DNA of 64,000 nt from Sipunculus nudus (lineage: Eukaryota; Annelida; Sipuncula; Golfingiida; Sipunculidae). The stretch is taken from NCBI GenBank assembly GCA_026874595.1, contig CM049310.1:45169058-45233057 (forward strand), given 5' to 3'. Shown piece after piece: positions 12,406-24,954 of the stretch. The notes under the pieces were generated by a model. The model ran no database searches and was not told the DNA's origin. It was given only the letters and a program-made list of their open reading frames with translations. The translations under genes were made by a program, and so were the position numbers. Every line of letters begins with the position of its first letter. The stretch's first letter is position 1.

Positions 12406-13917
12406 ATGGCCCCGCCACAAAGTGGCGGGGGCATATAGTTTTACCCATGTCCGTCATTCCGTCATTCTGTCATTCCGAAATGAAACAGTTGTACGGACTT
12501 TTTTTCGCAATGCCTGCAGATATTGGCCTAATTTTTGGTGTGTGGGCAGATAATGACCAGTTACAGATCGAATTTGCGTTTCGTCCCGGTTGACCTACTT
12601 TTGACCGTTTTACGGCTCCTAAACTTAGAAAATTTCATGAAAAATAGAAATTTTCATGACAAATACACATGTACGGACTTTTTTTTGCAATGCCTGCAGA
12701 TATTGGCCTGATTTTTGGTGTGTGGGCAGATAATGACCAGTTACAGATCGAGTTTGCGTTTCGTCCCGGTTGACCTACTTTTGACCGTTTTACGGCTCCT
12801 AAACTTAGAAAAATTCATGAAAAATAGAAATTTTCATGACAAATACACATGTACAGCCGTTTTTAGCCCTCAGCTCATAGGCTGATAGGCTATTGTCATC
12901 ACCCAAGCTGTCCGTCTGTCCATCTGTCTGTCCGTTGTCTGTCCGTCCGTTCCGCGTCTGTTAACTTTTACCTTGTGAGCGGGATTTCTCTAAAAGGATT
13001 AACCGTTGGAATTTTATTTCATCAGTGAAGATGTATATCGATAAAATCTCTGTCAAGTTCGAAGATGGGTGACATTGACCCATTTTTCTACATTTTAGAG
13101 CTGATTATAGAAAAACACTCAGAAGTTTATATCTCAGGAACCATTGTGTGGATTTTCACAAAACTTACTATGATCATTGGGACTGATGGTCTGTATGTGC
13201 TGCACAATTTTGGTGGTGCCACCTGCAATTTCTGATTTTTTAATGAAATTTTATCGGATTTTTTCAATTTTGGCCTTTTGTGCAGGATATCTCCAAAGGT
13301 ATTCAACACAGGAACTTCATTTCTTCAGTGCTATTGCATTATATTTACAAAATCTTGGTCAAGTTCAAAGATGGGTGATCTTGACCTACTTTTCAAGGTC
13401 ACAGAGCTTAGTATAGAAAAAAACTTAGGCGCTTATTTCTCAGGAAGCATTTGGTGGATTGTTATGAAACATGGTATATACCTCTCCAATTTAAATTTGT
13501 AAATGATTATCAACTTTTGCTAATATTCTAGTTTCGCAATACAATGCTTACAGATACTGGCCTAATGTTAGGTCTGTGGGCGCATAATGACCACTAACAG
13601 ATTGAGTTCGCGTTTCGTCCCAGTTAACCTATTTTTCACCATATGACAGATCCTGAACATAGAAAATTTCATGAAAGACAGAAATTTTCATGAAAAATGC
13701 ACATATATGGATTTTTTTTCACAATGCCTGCAGATACTGGCCTGATTTTTGGTGTGTTGCTTGAAAATGACCCTTTACAGATCGAGTTTGCATTTTGCCC
13801 TTGTTGACCTACTTTTGACCATACAACACTTCCTGAACTTAAAAAAATTTACAAAATTGAACAAATGTTTCTAATTTGCCCCAGGCGGGGGCATTCGTGT
13901 CGTTCCGACACATCTAG
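12406..13917 (+). mobile_element. C1, family C element nested in D1
   Basis: The head ATGGCCCCGCCAC forms a strong hairpin with GTGGCGGGGGC (12406-12432). Two nearly identical 180-bp core units begin gtacggactttttttcgc at 12491 and 12671; a third is split by H1. The inverted copy ggcgggggcat is at 13884-13894, the hairpin gtgtcg-ttc-cgacac at 13897-13911, and the end CTAG at 13914-13917. T-rich flanks on both sides fit T|T insertion. No coding capacity. Confidence 0.88.
12865..13531 (+). mobile_element. H1, 667-bp hairpin-ended element nested in C1
   Basis: The head AGCCCTCAGC pairs with GCTGATAGGCT about 12 bp further on and is followed by tgtccgtctgtcc-type sequence. Two diverged ~300-bp core units carry ctcaggaacca, ggtggtgccacc (13211-13222) and tgacctacttttcaaggtc. 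It ends with CTAG at 13528-13531. Removal joins gtacagccgtttt to tttcgcaatacaatgc, which is C1 core, so this is the innermost level of a four-level nest. The 3' hairpin is weak (AT-rich). Confidence 0.75.
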
Positions 13918-14309
13918 TTTTATCATTTATAACAGCTGAGTGCCGTGACCCATGTGTCCCTTGTTGTACAATGTCCTTCAGTTTGTCTGCTGAGGGATAA
14001 AATCACTCATATACAAGTAGTGGTTTGACTTATCTGTCTAAAATTTAGCATATGTATACAACTTGGACAGCTTTCTGGATTTTGTGGGAGGTGGTGCAAC
14101 CTACATACACATTTAGGCTGTGGACATTCATGCTAATATGCAAAACACCTCACTCTATTTCCCCTTGCCACTCAATCCATGCCTCACTTAACCCGTCCCA
14201 CTCTGATATCGGCGGATACACGTAGTATATATATATGCAAATGCAGTGGGCTCTGCCTTGACCCCATATCAACATTTGACACACAACAGGAAATGCAAAT
14301 GCAATGATT

Positions 14310-15205
14310 GTATCCGCCAAACATAGTTTTGCGGATACTATGTTTTTGACCGGGTTCCGCCCCTGCCGCCGCGGCGTTTGTTTTCTTGAAAACTTTTCTG
14401 AGACTCCTGGACGGATTTTTCCGAAACTTACACCAATTATCAGGTACATGTGAACTGGTGCCTAACCAATTGGTATTGACCTCTGACCTTTCCTCTCTTC
14501 AGTGTGTCCATCTATGCGTCTGTTTTGACACATTAACCCACATATCTTCCGATTCGTTTGGCCAATCAGGAAAAAAATTTTGTACAAATGTAGCCCTTGG
14601 ATAGCTTTATAACATACACAAGAAATGGTGGTGCCACCTGCAACCATGTTTGCACAGTGTCCATCTGTTCGTCTGCCTTGGGTTAAAATCACTCGTATCT
14701 CTGCAGTGTTTTGACTAATTCACCTGAAATTCGGCATGCATATACATCCTGGATAGCTTTCTTGATTTTATGACAGGTGGCGCCACCATCATTCACGTTA
14801 TGCTGCCGACAACCATGCATATATCTCCGGACTAGTTTGACATATCTTCCTGAAGTTTCGCATGTGTTTGGATCACACATAGCTCTTTATCATACAGGAA
14901 ACTGGTGGTGCCACCTGCAACCATTTTTGCACAGTGTCCATCTGTTTGTCTGCTGTAGGATAAAATCACTCATATCTCCGCAGTGGTTTGACTTTTCCAC
15001 CTGAAATTTTGCATGTGTATACACCTTGGACAGTTTCTTGTTCAAATTACAGGTGACGCCACCTACAATCATGTTTACATGGCGGACATCTATGCTAAAA
15101 TTTAACACATCTAACTTTATTTCCCCTTGCCACTATTCCATGCCTCACTTCGCCCGTCCTACTCTGATTTTGGCGGATACATGTAGTCGCTTGTCGACTA
15201 ACCAT
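14310..15205 (+). mobile_element. A3, family A element
   Basis: The head GTATCCGCCAAACATAG pairs with GTTTTGCGGATAC (14310-14338). The core has gtggtgccacctgc and gtggcgccacc palindromes. The inverted copy ctgattttggcggatac precedes the hairpin GTAGTCG-cttgt-CGACTA at 15183-15201. The terminal CTAG is mutated (accatcataag). A related sequence atgcaaatgca lies shortly before it and at the end of A2. Confidence 0.82.
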
Positions 15206-15278
15206 CATAAGGTTGTGGTCTTGAAACTACTACTGTCCAATTTCTTGACAGTCCAAATTTGCACAAATTATGATTTTT

Positions 15279-16684
15279 AGCGAACCTTGTGCGATGCTTG
15301 TGCGATGGCTCGCCGTCGTCCATCCGCCCTCCGACGTCCAGGGCTGGCAGTCCGCTGTCCATGGCTGTAAGTCAGAAACCGTCAGAGCTAGCAGCTCCAT
15401 ATTACATGTAATAATTAGTCACATGTGAAACTTGGTGCCGTAGAGCATATTTTTGGGTATCTGCATTAATTTAGATTTTATAGAGGAAAAAGCTTAAAAA
15501 CCTTTAAAAATCTTCTTATCCGAAACAGTTCAGCCAGATTGTCCAATATTTCACAGAAATGTTCCCTGGAACAGTCTCTCTCAAGTTTGTTTGAATGGTT
15601 CCAGTTCTGTGATTTTGGCCGAGTTACAGGAGGTCGAACTTAGTCATCTGTCCAAAAAAGCACACTAAAATTAAAATCTCAGACACGGCTGGAGCTTTCA
15701 TCACCAAATTTTATGCCAGTGTTTGTCACATGAGTCATATCTGAAATTGGGGTTTTGGTGGTGCCACCTACATTGATCTGTTTTTACAAGCAAAAATGTT
15801 ATTTTAGACTCTTCCAGCTTATACACTGTTTTATGATGAAACTTTTAAGCTGATTGGTTTGAACTTTACAAGAATTATTTTATGGTAGGGTTCTGCCAGT
15901 TTTATAAGAATAGATTGGGTAAATGCAGCTTTAAAAAAGCAGTGTAGCCAATTGAAAAAGGCTGTCTGTGTTTGAAAACAGATTTTACAACATACCCAGT
16001 TTCAGCAACCAAGTCAAGAGGTGACTCAGTACAACCAGGTGGGGTCCAGACATCACCATGGCAACTGATCTGGCACTGTCTGGTGTCTAAACAACGTGTC
16101 TAGACGTTTAGACACCGCGTCTAAACACCTAGACACATCGTCTGGATACAGAATGCCCAGATTAGAACTATTGGAACTATATCTTTCAATTGTTTGGAAA
16201 AACCTGGGTTTGCATTTTTAGCGATGGTGTGGCGTCGTCTGTCTTCCGTCATCCATTGTGCGTCATAGCTATCTTAAAAAGGGCAGGAGCTAGCATCACC
16301 AAATTTTTTTGCAAAAAATTTGTCATCTAAAAATTCTATCGGATTTTGCTTATTTCTTGGCTAACTGCATTTTCTTAGATTTTATAGGGAAGAAGCTAAA
16401 AAACATTAAAAACTTTCTTCTCCTAAACAATGCTGCCAAATTGTCCCTTCATCTGTCCAAATAACCACCCTGGCAAAAAGAAAATATCCAAAATATCCAG
16501 ACTGATACATACTAGTTTTGAAATGTCCTAGTCCAAAACTTGCAGGTCCCAAACGTCCATTTGCTGAAATCATAATGACTAAGGTAGATATGCAGGACTT
16601 AAGAGGATCAATATTAAATTTTAAAAATAAATCTCCATTCAAACTCAAACTTTGCACAGGTTCACATTCGGCCTGTAGGCCTTG
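15279..16684 (+). mobile_element. E1, family E element with a second internal head
   Basis: The head AGCGAACCTTGTGCGATG follows gattttt. The core has ccgtcagagctagcagctcc, then a ggtggtgccacc palindrome near 15757, then a cluster of gtctagac-like palindromes (16081-16143). A second head, AGCGATGGTG, follows gcattttt at 16220. The 3' end has cacaggttcac (inverted copy), the hairpin ggcctgtaggcc and CTTG at 16681-16684. An ORF at 16406-16657 is a by-product. Confidence 0.85.
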
Positions 16685-17583
16685 TTTAAAATAAAATCAG
16701 TTTACCTCAGAAACACTAATTTCCAGTGTTTTGGATCCACAATGCATCTTCAAGTGAAATGTTCCATATTTGTCACTTTGATATCGACCCACAGCAGTTT
16801 CAGTTAATTCTGTAATATAAAGTCATTGTTGTAGTAATATAAAGTATTTGTTTTATTAATCACCAAATTCCATACTTCCATTATCGACTTGTGTGCTTTC
16901 CATTCATTTGGAGAGAACCCTGTCTCAAATGGAACAGGGTTTATATATCTTAAAAATAAAAAAAAAGTCATGAAAGTTTCTAATTTGTAAATTTAGTTCT
17001 ATAAACAGGAATTGTAAGTCTTCAAGACTACGTGCCTTTTTGCAAGAAGGGGGAATTATTTTTGGTCAAGTCAGAATTACATATGAAAAAAGGGGAACAG
17101 AGGGGATGGGGTGGAAATAATGCTCCTTTGAAGGCTTGGAATTATCCTTGTAAAAATTTTCAGAAAAAAAAAAAAAAAAGTTACAAAGAAGTTATGAAAT
17201 TCATTTTTATAAAAAAAAAATTTCAAATTCTTTCATCATTTTCCTTTACAGCATAATGTCAGAATGCAACATTTATAACAAATATTTCTGTTCTGTTACA
17301 TGATGCAATCTAGAATTTTAACCACTGGCTCAGGCTGTGTCTGACAACTGATGTTGAGTATTCAAATGTAATGAGATATGAAATAAATCTATTAGATATT
17401 TATAAAGACAGTATTTAAGTTATTATGTTAGGGTATAAAAAGTTGTAAAAGGTTATGAGAAAAGAAGATCTTGTACATGTTTATAAACTCAGTACTTCTG
17501 TTTTGTCATATCATTTGTTAAATCTTTCCCTAGACTGAGGGACACCTGCTCCAAGACAGAAAACTTGACTTTTTTCATTACAG
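16685..17583. other. Unique intronic sequence before the second exon
   Basis: AT-rich with short poly-A runs (about 17163-17179 and 17211-17220). Ends in the T-rich tract and acceptor of exon 17584. Confidence 0.6.
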
Positions 17584-17796
17584 GACAACCTTGGAGGCAA
17601 CAGTAAGACAGTAATGGTGGCAACACTCAGCCCTTCTGCTGATAATTATGAAGAGACATTGTCTACGCTGAGGTACGCAGACAGGGCCAAGCGTATCGTG
17701 AACCATGCTGTTGTGAATGAAGATCCTAATGCCCGCATCATCCGAGAACTTAGAGAGGAAGTCGAAACATTACGCTTCCAACTTAAAGAAGCTGAG
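17584..17796 (+). CDS. KIF13: KIF13-type kinesin-3 motor, internal exon (end of motor domain, neck linker, neck coil)
   Basis: The exon is 213 nt (71 codons) and phase 0 on both sides, with acceptor ttacag|GAC and donor GAG|gtaagc. It continues directly from the LLK of the previous exon with [20 protein letters not shown] (beta8 and neighbours). [18 protein letters not shown] follows; this is helix alpha6, the closing signature of the motor domain. [19 protein letters not shown] is the neck linker and start of the neck helix; VVNEDPNA with preceding VNH is typical of KIF13. The last ~20 residues, ending LRFQLKEAE, are an amphipathic neck coil that helps dimerisation in this family. The ORF reads past the donor for about 29 codons, but the GT donor and the homologous continuation at 57058 make the exon end clear. 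No disrupted residues are visible. Confidence 0.96.
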
Positions 17797-18357
17797 GTAA
17801 GCATGTGTGTGATGAATGTTCAGTTGAGTATTTTTTTCAACAAGAAATACCTTCCGATATATGTAAGAAATCCATTAAATTGAGTACCTGAGAATTATAC
17901 TTTAATGTTTCACTACTTGACACAGTCATTGTCATAGATAATATGCAAAAAGAAAAACAGAAACAATATTTATTGGAAAAATAGTTGGAAGAAGTTGGTG
18001 CCATAGATCATAAGCATAATGAAAAAATAATAGATGCAGAGGATACAATCATGTGAGATATGCCATGAACTAAAAGAAAGATGAATGCTCTTGCAAGGAT
18101 AAATATGAGCTGTATGATCAGAGAAAAAGTACAAAACAGATTGAATGTATCTGGGGGCATTATGTTTGTTGTTTTTTTTCCAGTTCCATGTGTAGGCTTT
18201 CTGCTTAGCTTTACTAAAATATTAAAGGGAATTTATGAAAACTGTGCTGAATGCAAGGTGGAAAGTATGGTTTAACAAGATAAGACCCGTTGATTTATCT
18301 GACCATGCAGTGTTTTCTTTAAGGACTTATACATAATTTTTATATATTAAATAATAT

Positions 18358-18430
<73 letters not shown>

Positions 18431-21400
18431 ATATATTGTGCATTCATCTAGTTGATATCATGTTCCAAGTGACCTGAATACCATGTCAGAAGACAGGAGT
18501 ATAATGTTATCCCTAGGTGCTCATGAAACACTGAGTTACATTCAAAGGGCAAACCATCCAAACATCAGTAAATACAGAATTAATGGTGTTCCCAGAGGGG
18601 TGCTTGGAAGTCGACATTGACTCAGCTTGGTACTTTACTGATACTTATTATGAACTTGTCTCTTGAATACTCCATTTCACAACAGTAGTAAACGGAAAGA
18701 AATAGAGATCGCAACCCAGCCAATTGGCTCTAGATAGAATATACATTTTGCAGAGGTTAAATATTTTATCATGAGCCCAAGTCCAAAACAAAGTTTTATT
18801 TTATATTATATTTTCTTCTTTCCAAAGTATATACATCTTTCACCAGATAATTATGTGACTATAGATTATTCATACAACATTGGCTTGATATTTTATCTTT
18901 GGCCCAGTCAAGAGGAGTAAAATTAACTTTATAGCATGTCTTCTTTATTATAAATTTTTGTTCATACAGTCCTGGGATTACAGTCTCTGTAGGCAGGGGC
19001 TCCATCTGGCTTGGTCTTATATGATAAGCTGACATCATGGTGATCGAGCAGCCATTTACCCACTGGTGTCACTGTTATAGCAATATATTACCAGTGTAGT
19101 TATTATATAGAACTGTCTGATAGCCATGTGACTGTGTAAACTTTAGTGACACTGTTTATAATGACCTATTTATCAACAGGAACTGAAACATGGGCAGTTG
19201 ATATTCTGAAATTCAGGACAACATGCTGTTGGAAGTAATATACTTTAACAAAATGTCACAGGGGGAAACTTAAAAAAAAACTGCACTTATAACCATTACC
19301 ATAAGTATAATTGTAAATATATTGTGACATTGTATCCAAGAATGTTAAGCTTTGGGACATTTTTTCCTGTTATATTCTGTCTGGATACCTGTATTTTTAG
19401 ATGTCAATTTGTAAGAATTTGCAGTTAAAACTGAAACTATTTGTAAAACTACTGTCTATTTAGCAAGTGTATATATATATATATATAGTGTATATTATTT
19501 AACCAGGGTAAAAGATGCAGGTTAAATTAAGATCTTAGCGGAAGATTTTATAAAAACATAAATGAGGTCAACTTGACATGGCTATTGATTAACAAATGTG
19601 AACAGTGGTTACTATTAGGGGTGTAACAATGCATCAAATGAGCAGTCTGTTTAATAGCAACCCCTTCATTTAATTTAAATCAATATAATTTTAATAGAAT
19701 TTAATCAAAGAATCAATAATTGAATCATATTTATTGTCCCTCAACTAAGAGCCCTATAGTTACTGTGTATGCTTAGATTAGTTTGTGAGATTTAAAAAAA
19801 AAATGCCCAAAGTAGATGATTTTATGAAAGGTAGTGACATCAAAAGGTCTTGTCTCTGCTTCTGAGCATTTCTTTGTTTGTTTTGCTTGTTTATGGTGTT
19901 CATGATACCTGTATAAGATTCTCAAGATTCCATTTTTTTCAAAATGCAGAGTTTAAAGCAATTAAGAGGTATTATAATTTTTTAGTTCCTGTGATAGATT
20001 TAATTCTGGAGCTGTCCAGGTATAGGTGTAGACACATGGCCTTTTTCCAGGCCTTTTTCCAGGTCTTTTCCTGTATCTCACCACCTTGGCATACCCCTTG
20101 ACCACAGCAGATTTGGTACTGTCATGTAACTTTAAAGTCTTGAGACTAAAGTTGATTGAATATGAGGGCAATTCAGATGAAAGTGTGCTACTAGCACAGG
20201 TACAGACAATGGCTCCCCCCCCCTGTGAAAAGCCCCCAGAGACCAAAACAAAAAAACAAAAAAAAAAAGTCAGAAGCCCCCTATGTATAAATGATTAAAA
20301 AAGACAATAGCTCCTCCCCCCCACCCAAAAAAATAATAATAATTATTTATATTTTTTTCAGAAATAAATGTAAGACTGCATTTAAATTCTGTAAATATAT
20401 CTATCATATGTGAAACCTGCTACAGTGCAGAAGTTAACTGTGCAGTTGTAAGAATATTATATTTATATGTCAGTTAACTTAAGGCTCAAATAATTGGCAA
20501 TTATTTGTATATTCATTACACTGATAATTTGTATTTTCATAACTTAACTTGTGTAGTTCATGTAATTATGTGAAATATAAGTTGATATTGCTTTGCATTA
20601 AATTTGATACTTGGTGTAGTTATAAATAACATTCTGTTGTGGTAATTGTGCTTGAATAAATCTTGTCTGCTTTATAAAAGCATATAACACATAGGATATA
20701 AAAGATAGTGACTATAACCTAATTCATAAATGAAAATAGGATACAAAACAAAGTGGTTTTAACCTATTATATTATTAATTCATAAATGAAAAAAGTGTAT
20801 GTGCAGTTTGCAGGTTTGGTAACATTTACAGTTTCCTTGGAAAGCTTAATGGATCTTTCTTCATGGGATATGCATCTTTAATCCACCAAAATGCCCACGG
20901 TTAGTAATTATATGTGAATAACGTCTCTATGAAGATCTTGGTGGTGCTGATTGAAGGTAGATTACATTAAACAATTGAGTGCTCCCACACCCACGTCAGC
21001 GAGACAGACATCTCAAAGAACTGTCCTTGTAATCTCTTGTTGCTGAACTCAGGCAGCAGTTCCTACGGTAACAAGCAACGAGGATGTCTGGTCTGATGTT
21101 CAGATCAGAGTGATATATATCAGAGAATCTGACAGAAACAGATGGCCATATATAAATTGTAACCTGCCTTGATGTTGAATTAGCAGGCTTACTGTCTGGT
21201 TCACTATAAGGAGAGTTAAGTTCTTGTCCAGCCAAATGTTAGGTCTGACATCATTATAGGAATCCTTTCTGTGCCTGCCAAAGCTAACAGCTGCTGTTTG
21301 AGCTTTTGGGATTTTATAAGTTTCATTATTACTAACATTGCTTTATCAACTTCATATTTGGGCTCCCTTACTGGGAATTTAAACCAAACCATAATCAGTT

Positions 21401-22655
21401 GTCCAATAAGCAGTTTTGATTGAGATACAAATTCTTCATACATGAAGTTAAAATTTTTCATTTGCTTATTTTATGAAGATGTTTAATACATATTTGTGTC
21501 ATATAATACAGTACACTTGAACTTTGAACATATATAGGGGTCTTCACTTGACTCTGTCAGAGACAGACTGAAGCTTTTTGGAGAGGATTTGCATGTCTTA
21601 ATTTGTACACAAATGGAATTTTGTGTCACCTGTAGAATCTTCAAGGAATGGCATTCTTGGACAAAATCTTTCTTGGAAAATTCTAACCATCACAGATGGA
21701 CATACTCAAAATGTGCATTTAAGTTAGAAAGATATGAACATTTGATATTCAGTGAAATGGTGTCATTGTTCTGCCAGGTTTCATCAGATAAAAGATTTTA
21801 TTTTAAACCTGGGTGAAAGATTATTCACCTGGAATGTGGTTTCATGTACATGAGGTTCCTGTTAGATGAAACTTGCAGGTATTTCCTGTGTAAAGTGTTC
21901 TTGACATCAGATCTGCAGCCTACGCAAAATACCATTCGTGTGCTAATTGTCAGGATTTGTTGCATGTTCTCCATTAAAAGTAATCACACTTTCAGTGGGC
22001 CATATATTCTGTTAACAATGATTTCCAGTGTGAAGGATTATCACAAGGTTTATTCCAGTTGGGGCCCAAGCATGTATCTGACCTTTATGAACTAAAGGTA
22101 ATCCCTTGGAGCTTTTATAAAATTAGGCCAGAAAATATGGGTATTGTCGCACACAGGCTGCTTGTTTTATTTACATCTACATGTTTATAACATGTGGGGG
22201 CCCGCTCAAATAATTAAAACATATTCAACAAGGGCATCTGGCAGCAAGTCAGATAAGCCAGAGCTTTGCAAATGGCATCTTGCAACAAGTGACCTTTCTA
22301 CCGCTGCATATATGTGCAACCTACCACATTTGGTTACATGTTTTTCCCTGTTTGTCAACATTTTTGTGTTCACAAACATGTTGTTCATAAACAAGATCAC
22401 ACATGCTTCACAGAGGTCTAATGAGAACTTTTCATAACTAGAATTGCCCTTAGATCATTAATATATACACATGGGAAGCTTGAAATCACATAAATTCTTT
22501 TTCAAAAGGTAGGTGACAAAATATACCATAATTTTAATTGCCTTTGTGTGATGAGCTTATATTTATAAGCTTGTATCCATTTTTGATCTTTACTGGTGTC
22601 AGCTTTCCTTTGTCTGTATTTTATTAACTAACCTGTGAACTTAATTATGCAATTA
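17797..22655. other. Mostly unique intronic sequence
   Basis: Contains a TA microsatellite at 18361-18430, a small one at about 19470-19487, an A/C-rich stretch at 20212-20335, and a possible single hAT-type end at 19616 (aggggtgtaacaatgcatc) without a partner. No coding exon or RNA gene seen. Confidence 0.55.
18361..18430. repeat. (TA)n microsatellite
   Basis: About 70 bp of TA dinucleotides with one TG interruption. Confidence 0.97.
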
Positions 22656-23949
22656 TGCAATCGTCCGTACAATAACCCATACTATCTCAAAACAGCAGGA
22701 ACTAGCATCACCAAATATTATGCAAAGAATCAGTCATCTAAAAATCTTGGATTTTGCTTATTTTTTTTGCTGTCTTATTTTACCTAGATTTTTTAGGGAA
22801 AAAGCTAAAAACCCTTTAAAAATCTTCTGAAGAAAAACTGTCCAGCCAATTCTTCAATATTTCACAGAAATAATCTCTGAATCAGTTTCTCTCAAGCCTG
22901 TTCAAATGGTTCTAGTTCAGTGAATTTGGCTGAGTTACAGGAAGCTGAACTTAGTCATTTCTTCAAAAGCATACTGACATTACAATTTCAGAAACAGCTG
23001 GAGCTATCATCTGCAAATTTTATGCATATGCTCTCTCTAGCTTGTTCAAATAGTTGGGTTTGACTGAGGAATTTTCATTACAGGAATTAGAACTTTGTCA
23101 TTTGGGCAAGAAAGCTTACTAACATAACAATTATCCTAGTGTAGGGTTCTTTCAATTGATTAAGAATAGATTGGGTTCATTTTTTTTTTGTTGAGTTATA
23201 GAAAGCTGAAGTTGGTCTTGTGGCCATTATTAGTAAGCCTATTAAAAACTTAGGGCTGGAAATAGTCTTCTTCTGGAAAACTGTTGTTTCACCTTCTGTA
23301 ACATTGCACAAAAATGATTCTTAGGTGGCCTTTGTTCAAGTTTACCTAACAGATTATTGGCAGAATTATTGGACTTTTAACAATGAAAGGATAGTGAGAT
23401 ACTTTGGTAATCAAAGCTAAACATTTTGATAAAAAAAATCTTATTGCATGAATAAGTCAGCTTGTAAAAACAGCATTTTAGCCGGAGTCTTTCAGTATGT
23501 GTAAACAGATTTTTGTCCACCCTTACCGACTACCCAGTGCCAGCATCTCCCCAGCCATGGAGAGTGCCTTGTATTAGTTATTATAACTAGTTGTACAATC
23601 CATGTAAAATAAATAAAGTTTATATTAAAGTTCATATTAACAGGCCAAATTTATCTGTAAATAACTTGGCAGACTGCCAAATATTTCAAATATAGCAACA
23701 GGCCAAATGTCAGTCAGGATCTATTTATAGCTTTTGCAGACTGCCAATTGTATCAGACTGCCAATTGTATCAGATTAAGCAACAGGTCAAGAGTTCACTC
23801 AGTACAGCCAGGTACGGGTCAAGAGTTTACTCATTGCAGTAGCTGTAGTTGGCAATTTGTTTGGATTCACTGGGGGCAACTGCCTTCCTCACCTGAGCTT
23901 GGTCAGCCCAGTGCACCTGACACAAGAGAAGTTTGATGTTTTGGCCTGA

Positions 23950-24358
23950 CATTTTGACTTGTCCATGCATCTTTGATGGCTTACTCGTACACAAGACTGG
24001 TGTTGCCACCTACAGTGATTTTTGCACAGTGTATGTCCGTGCTTATTTTTAGGAGGGATTGGATATATCAGCCTGAAATTGGGCATATATATACATCTCA
24101 GATAGCTTCGTCGTTTACAAAACTGGTGGCGCATCCTACAATTCTTTCATGCATCTGTGCACAAAGCCCAAGATTGGTTTGAAGTATCTCCCTGAAATTT
24201 TGCATGCCCATACTTCTTTGATGGCTTTCTTGTACACAACACTTGTGGCACCACCTACAATCATATTGTGTTGTGTGCACCCATGCCAGTATTTCAGCAC
24301 TGACTTTTTGTAATTGGTGCTTGGACTCTGGTTCAAAATGTTTAATACTTGCATTGTA
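23950..24358 (+). repeat. A5, diverged family A-like core relic
   Basis: Three diverged units with tactcgtacacaagactggt, gttgccacctac, aactggtggcgc and gtggcaccacc. No termini. Abuts the left inverted repeat of I1. Confidence 0.6.
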
Positions 24359-24954
24359 CATATACCGTATTTTCTCAAATAATTCGGAATGAAAATAAAA
24401 ATTACGATCTTGGAATTATGAAAAATAACAATAAAAAGGAGTAAATTTAGTTTTGCTAACGCATAGACCATCGATGTCTTTTCTACCCAACTTACACCAA
24501 TTATCGGGTCACATGTGAACTGGTGCCTAACCAATTCGCGTTGACCTCTGACCTTTCCTCTCTGCCCAGCTTCCATTTGTTCGTCTTTTCCCACACATTA
24601 ACCCACATTATCTCAGGAACCATTTGAACAATCAGGAAAATTTTTTTGTACAAATGTAGCCCTTGGATAGCTTTATAACATACACAAAAAATGGTGGCGC
24701 CACCTGCAGTCATGGTTGCACAATGTCCATCTGTTCATCTGCCTGGGGGAAAATCACTCATATCTCTGCAGTGGTATGACTAATTCACCTGAAATTCCAC
24801 ATGCGTAGACATCCTGGATAGCTTTCTTGATTTTATGACAGGTGGTGCCACCTACATTCACATTTAAGCTGCAGACATCCAATCTCAAATCTCGGGAACC
24901 GTTTGACCGATTGGGCCAAAATTTTGCATGTGTCTATATCTCACATAGCTCTTT

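Larger units (their letters stand above)
10194..13963 (+). mobile_element. D1, family D element nested in A2 and itself split by C1
   Basis: The head AGCTCAGCTGACTGTAAGTC pairs with a downstream ctaagct arm and is followed by a gtccgttgtccgtccgg stretch. The 3' end at 13931-13963 has the inverted copy CAGCTGAG, then gtgacccatg-type hairpin sequence and CTTG. The flanks join as gccaccattttt to tgtacaatgtcc, which is family A core (accatttttgcacaatgtcc), so D1 inserted into A2. A second, internal 3' end of the same type lies at 11993-12021 (gacccatgggtcctttg). An ORF at 10866-11069 has no recognised content. Confidence 0.78.
9313..14225 (+). mobile_element. A2, family A element split by D1
   Basis: The head GTATAAGCCAAAACAGAG at 9313 pairs with a GTTTTGGGGATAC arm. 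Family A core units with gtggcgccacctgc run to 10193, where D1 interrupts. The core resumes at 13964 as tgtacaatgtcc and continues to the 3' inverted copy ggcggatacacgtag at 14211-14225. The 3' hairpin is lost; a short TA run and unrelated sequence follow. Its own sequence is about 1.1 kb. Confidence 0.8.
8996..17583 (+). other. KIF13 intron (8.6 kb)
   Basis: Bounded by donor gtatg at 8996 and acceptor cag at 17581-17583. Phase 0. Most of it is mobile-element sequence: the nest A2/D1/C1/H1, then A3 and E1. Confidence 0.9.

Noticed and set aside
19616-19790. Possible hAT element starting aggggtgtaacaatgcatc
   Set aside because: No matching inverted repeat or target duplication was found; kept only as a remark.
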